Below are positions 63,787 through 64,000 of a stretch of 64,000 nt of DNA, one piece after another. The position numbers and the translations under genes were made by a program. The notes below the pieces were generated by a model. It ran no database searches. It was not told the DNA's origin and worked only from the letters and a program-made list of their open reading frames with translations. The stretch spans positions 48,256 to 112,255 of the forward strand of contig NZ_JAGYVZ010000021.1 of assembly GCF_018380615.1 (NCBI RefSeq), in the 5' to 3' direction. The first letter of the stretch is position 1; every line of letters starts with the position of its first letter. Source of the stretch: Flavobacterium psychroterrae (GTDB taxonomy: Bacteria; Bacteroidota; Bacteroidia; Flavobacteriales; Flavobacteriaceae).

Positions 63787-63816
63787 TTGTAAATGTAAAT
63801 AAAGGGGTTACTTTTG
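63787..63816 (+). promoter_or_regulatory. rRNA operon promoter P1
   Basis: TTG (63787-63789), 19 bp, then TACTTTTG (63809-63816), followed by GCACCCGCAA. This is the near-ideal Bacteroidota promoter form and the sequence typical upstream of flavobacterial 16S rRNA. Confidence 0.8.
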
Positions 63817-63906
63817 CACCCGCAACAAGGGCAGACGTTCTTTAAATACTGACAAGCCTTACTAATCAAAATGAAAATTTATTTTCTAAAAAAGATTTAA
63901 AAAAGC

Positions 63907-63937
63907 TTGTGAGATTTGAAAGAAGATGTTACCTTTG
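63907..63937 (+). promoter_or_regulatory. rRNA operon promoter P2
   Basis: TTG (63907-63909), 20 bp, then TACCTTTG (63930-63937), again followed by GCACCCCGCAA. It repeats P1 121 bp downstream. Confidence 0.8.
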
Positions 63938-64000
63938 CACCCCGCAAAACAGGGAAGTTCATTGATAGATTGGTTAGGATACGAGAAGAAAGGAAAAGAA
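63938..64000 (+). other. rRNA leader (16S gene beyond the window)
   Basis: After P2 comes GGGAAGTTCATTGATAGATT and then a purine-rich end (GAGAAGAAAGGAAAAG). This resembles the leader before the 16S gene in Flavobacterium, where AAGTTCATTGA-type sequence is usual. The rRNA gene itself is not in the window. Confidence 0.65.

Overview
The window reads as the chromosome of a gliding Bacteroidota, most likely Flavobacterium or a close relative. The evidence is low GC content, short AT-rich intergenic spaces, Bacteroidota-type promoters (a TAnnTTTG box at about -7, sometimes with TTG/TTTG 19-21 bp upstream), gldF/gldG, T9SS (type IX secretion) sorting domains and a PorP/SprF partner protein. No plasmid, complete prophage, insertion sequence or CRISPR array is visible. 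Species-level identity is inference.

Layout. 1-3.2 kb: the end of ftsA, ftsZ with a long C-terminal linker, a GatB/YqeY-domain gene and tRNA-Arg(UCG). 3.8-9.7 kb: a giant secreted repeat protein (MBG and cadherin-like repeats, T9SS type B C-terminus) followed by its probable PorP/SprF outer-membrane partner. 10-21 kb: an accessory stretch of small and poorly known genes: an AAA ATPase, membrane proteins, a lipoprotein, an Mpo1-like protein, a candidate bacterial gasdermin (13240-13941), a DUF3754/TMEM143-like protein, DoxX, a YkgJ-type cysteine-cluster protein, and a divergent phage-type regulator pair. 21.4-24.5 kb: a LytS/LytTR two-component pair divergent from an outer-membrane beta-barrel-like gene, with a tandem operator between them. 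24.7-31.4 kb: SulP transporter, membrane MutS-like ATPase, universal stress protein, mnmE and a DsbA/FrnE oxidoreductase.

31.8-35.4 kb: dnaN with gldG and gldF, the gliding ABC-transporter genes. 35.5-45.2 kb: an NTF2-immunity-like lipoprotein, an ABM monooxygenase, a SAM-hydroxide adenosyltransferase, phoH, a frameshifted DUF1801 gene, a HAD phosphatase, an S9 peptidase, purC and an SRPBCC protein. 45.6-54 kb: an ankyrin protein and a metal-efflux cluster on the minus strand (OmpR-type regulator, sensor kinase, TolC, adaptor, CzcA-type RND pump) with a tandem-repeat operator before the TolC gene. 54-63.1 kb: an M42 aminopeptidase, a DUF4294 protein and a 2297-residue secreted subtilase with CUB, LamG and T9SS type A domains. 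63.8-64 kb: two tandem strong promoters and a leader that look like the start of an rRNA operon whose 16S gene lies beyond the window.

Intergenic DNA is rich in dispersed, mostly palindromic repeats: a 90-bp family in two inverted copies about 37 kb apart, a REP-like palindrome, nested palindromes after phoH, and direct repeats flanking the NTF2-like gene. The most interesting single gene is the candidate gasdermin, which has no adjacent protease and no cysteine. The most testable regulatory observations are the LytTR and OmpR-type tandem operators.
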